DNA of 64,000 nt from Streptomyces sp. B3I8 (GTDB taxonomy: Bacteria; Actinomycetota; Actinomycetes; Streptomycetales; Streptomycetaceae). Below the pieces are notes generated by a model that was given only the letters and a program-made list of their open reading frames with translations, made no database searches and was not told the origin of the DNA. Below are positions 63,543 through 64,000 of this stretch, piece by piece (positions within the stretch are counted from its first letter, which is position 1; every line of letters starts with the position of its first letter). The translations under genes and the position numbers were made by a program. Where the stretch lies: the NCBI RefSeq assembly GCF_030816915.1, contig NZ_JAUSYN010000002.1, positions 1,439,501 to 1,503,500 of the forward strand. Reading direction: 5' to 3'.

Positions 63543-64000
63543 AGATCGATCTCACCGACACCACGGCCAGCAAGATCAACAAGGCGCTGGTGCAGGGCCG
63601 CCGCGCCATCGGCACCCCGGCGGTCGGACTGGTGCTCACCCTCGTCATCGTCACCGACGAGGAGAACGCCTACGACGCGCTGAAGGCCGCCGGCGAGGCC
63701 GCGCACGAGCACCCCTCGCGCACGCTGGTCGTCGTCAAGCGGGTCTCCCGCTCGCTCCGGGACCGCACCACGTCCCGGCTGGACGCGGAGGTCCGGCTCG
63801 GCGCGGAGGCGGGCACCGGCGAGACGGTGGTGCTGCGGCTGTACGGCGAGGTCGCCGACCACGCCCAGTCCGTGGTGCTGCCGCTGCTGCTGCCGGACGC
63901 GCCCGTCGTCGTCTGGTGGCCGGTCAACGCGCCGCTGGACCCGGCCCGCGACCCGCTCGGCGCGCTCGCCCAGCGCCGGGTCACCGACACCTACGCCGCC
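63539..64000 (+). CDS. opcA: Glucose-6-phosphate dehydrogenase assembly protein, cut by window
   Basis: Activator of Zwf oligomerisation, found next to zwf in actinobacteria and cyanobacteria. The visible 154 residues, MKIDLTDTTASKINKALV through TLVVVKRVSRS and PDAPVVVWWPVNAP, are characteristic. ATG overlaps the zwf stop. The 3' half is outside the window. Confidence 0.93.
   Translation, partial: MKIDLTDTTASKINKALVQGRRAIGTPAVGLVLTLVIVTDEENAYDALKAAGEAAHEHPSRTLVVVKRVSRSLRDRTTSRLDAEVRLGAEAGTGETVVLRLYGEVADHAQSVVLPLLLPDAPVVVWWPVNAPLDPARDPLGALAQRRVTDTYAA

Overview
The window is a very GC-rich actinobacterial chromosome segment, almost certainly Streptomyces. Third-codon G/C bias is extreme, many genes start with GTG or TTG, and ATGA/GTGA stop-start overlaps are common. 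Characteristic gene sets include hydroxyectoine synthesis, a SUF operon led by a SufR-like repressor, a tkt-tal-zwf-opcA cluster, a sugar ABC importer with no ATPase, and a TerD protein. No tRNA, rRNA, CRISPR array, IS element or integrase was recognised.

Layout. 1-9.5 kb: corrin-ring genes cobB (5' end outside the window), cobI, cobM, cobL, a cbiG::cobJ fusion, cobH, a CbiX-type chelatase with a His-rich tail, and cobC. They are interrupted only by a ZIP metal transporter on the opposite strand. 9.6-16 kb: an FAD monooxygenase behind two dyad operators, an amidohydrolase, a Trypco2 gene with a 3'-truncated trypsin-like partner, and a glutamate-type amino-acid ABC operon with a strong dyad-flanked promoter. 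16.3-23.2 kb: a class V aminotransferase, ectABCD ending in an 18-bp terminator stem, a second class V aminotransferase and a FrnE-like DsbA protein. 23.5-30 kb: a ketoglutarate-semialdehyde-type dehydrogenase divergent from an IclR regulator, a secreted acid phosphatase, a TIGR03086 protein, an unknown protein, and a divergent uronate-dehydrogenase-like epimerase. 30.4-35.5 kb: a DeoR regulator and a polyol/sugar ABC importer with a medium-chain dehydrogenase. 35.8-43.4 kb: a double-TerD protein, a Tat-exported PhoX-like phosphatase, an acidic unknown protein, a secreted nuclease, and a DUF3618/holin-like pair. 43.5-52.4 kb: dapA-like, dapD, an SMR efflux remnant, and the suf operon (sufR-sufB-sufD-Rieske-sufC-sufS-sufU-sufT). 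52.8-58.4 kb: an ABC-2 drug-type exporter, ctaA, a FluG-like amidohydrolase, a small unknown protein and ctaB. 58.8 kb to the end: tkt, tal, zwf and the start of opcA.

How the genes work together. The region is mostly core metabolism: B12, compatible solutes, Fe-S assembly, heme A, the pentose phosphate pathway and lysine/DAP. Small accessory pieces are inserted or decaying between these blocks. The best leads are: a 2-bp expansion of a CG run that breaks zwf; a copy of a dispersed intergenic repeat that sits in frame inside cobB; a Trypco2/trypsin conflict-type pair whose protease has lost its serine half; a 26-codon SMR transporter stub beside dapD; and several unusually perfect operator dyads (monooxygenase, amino-acid ABC, suf, tkt). 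No wholly new multigene system could be demonstrated from sequence alone.
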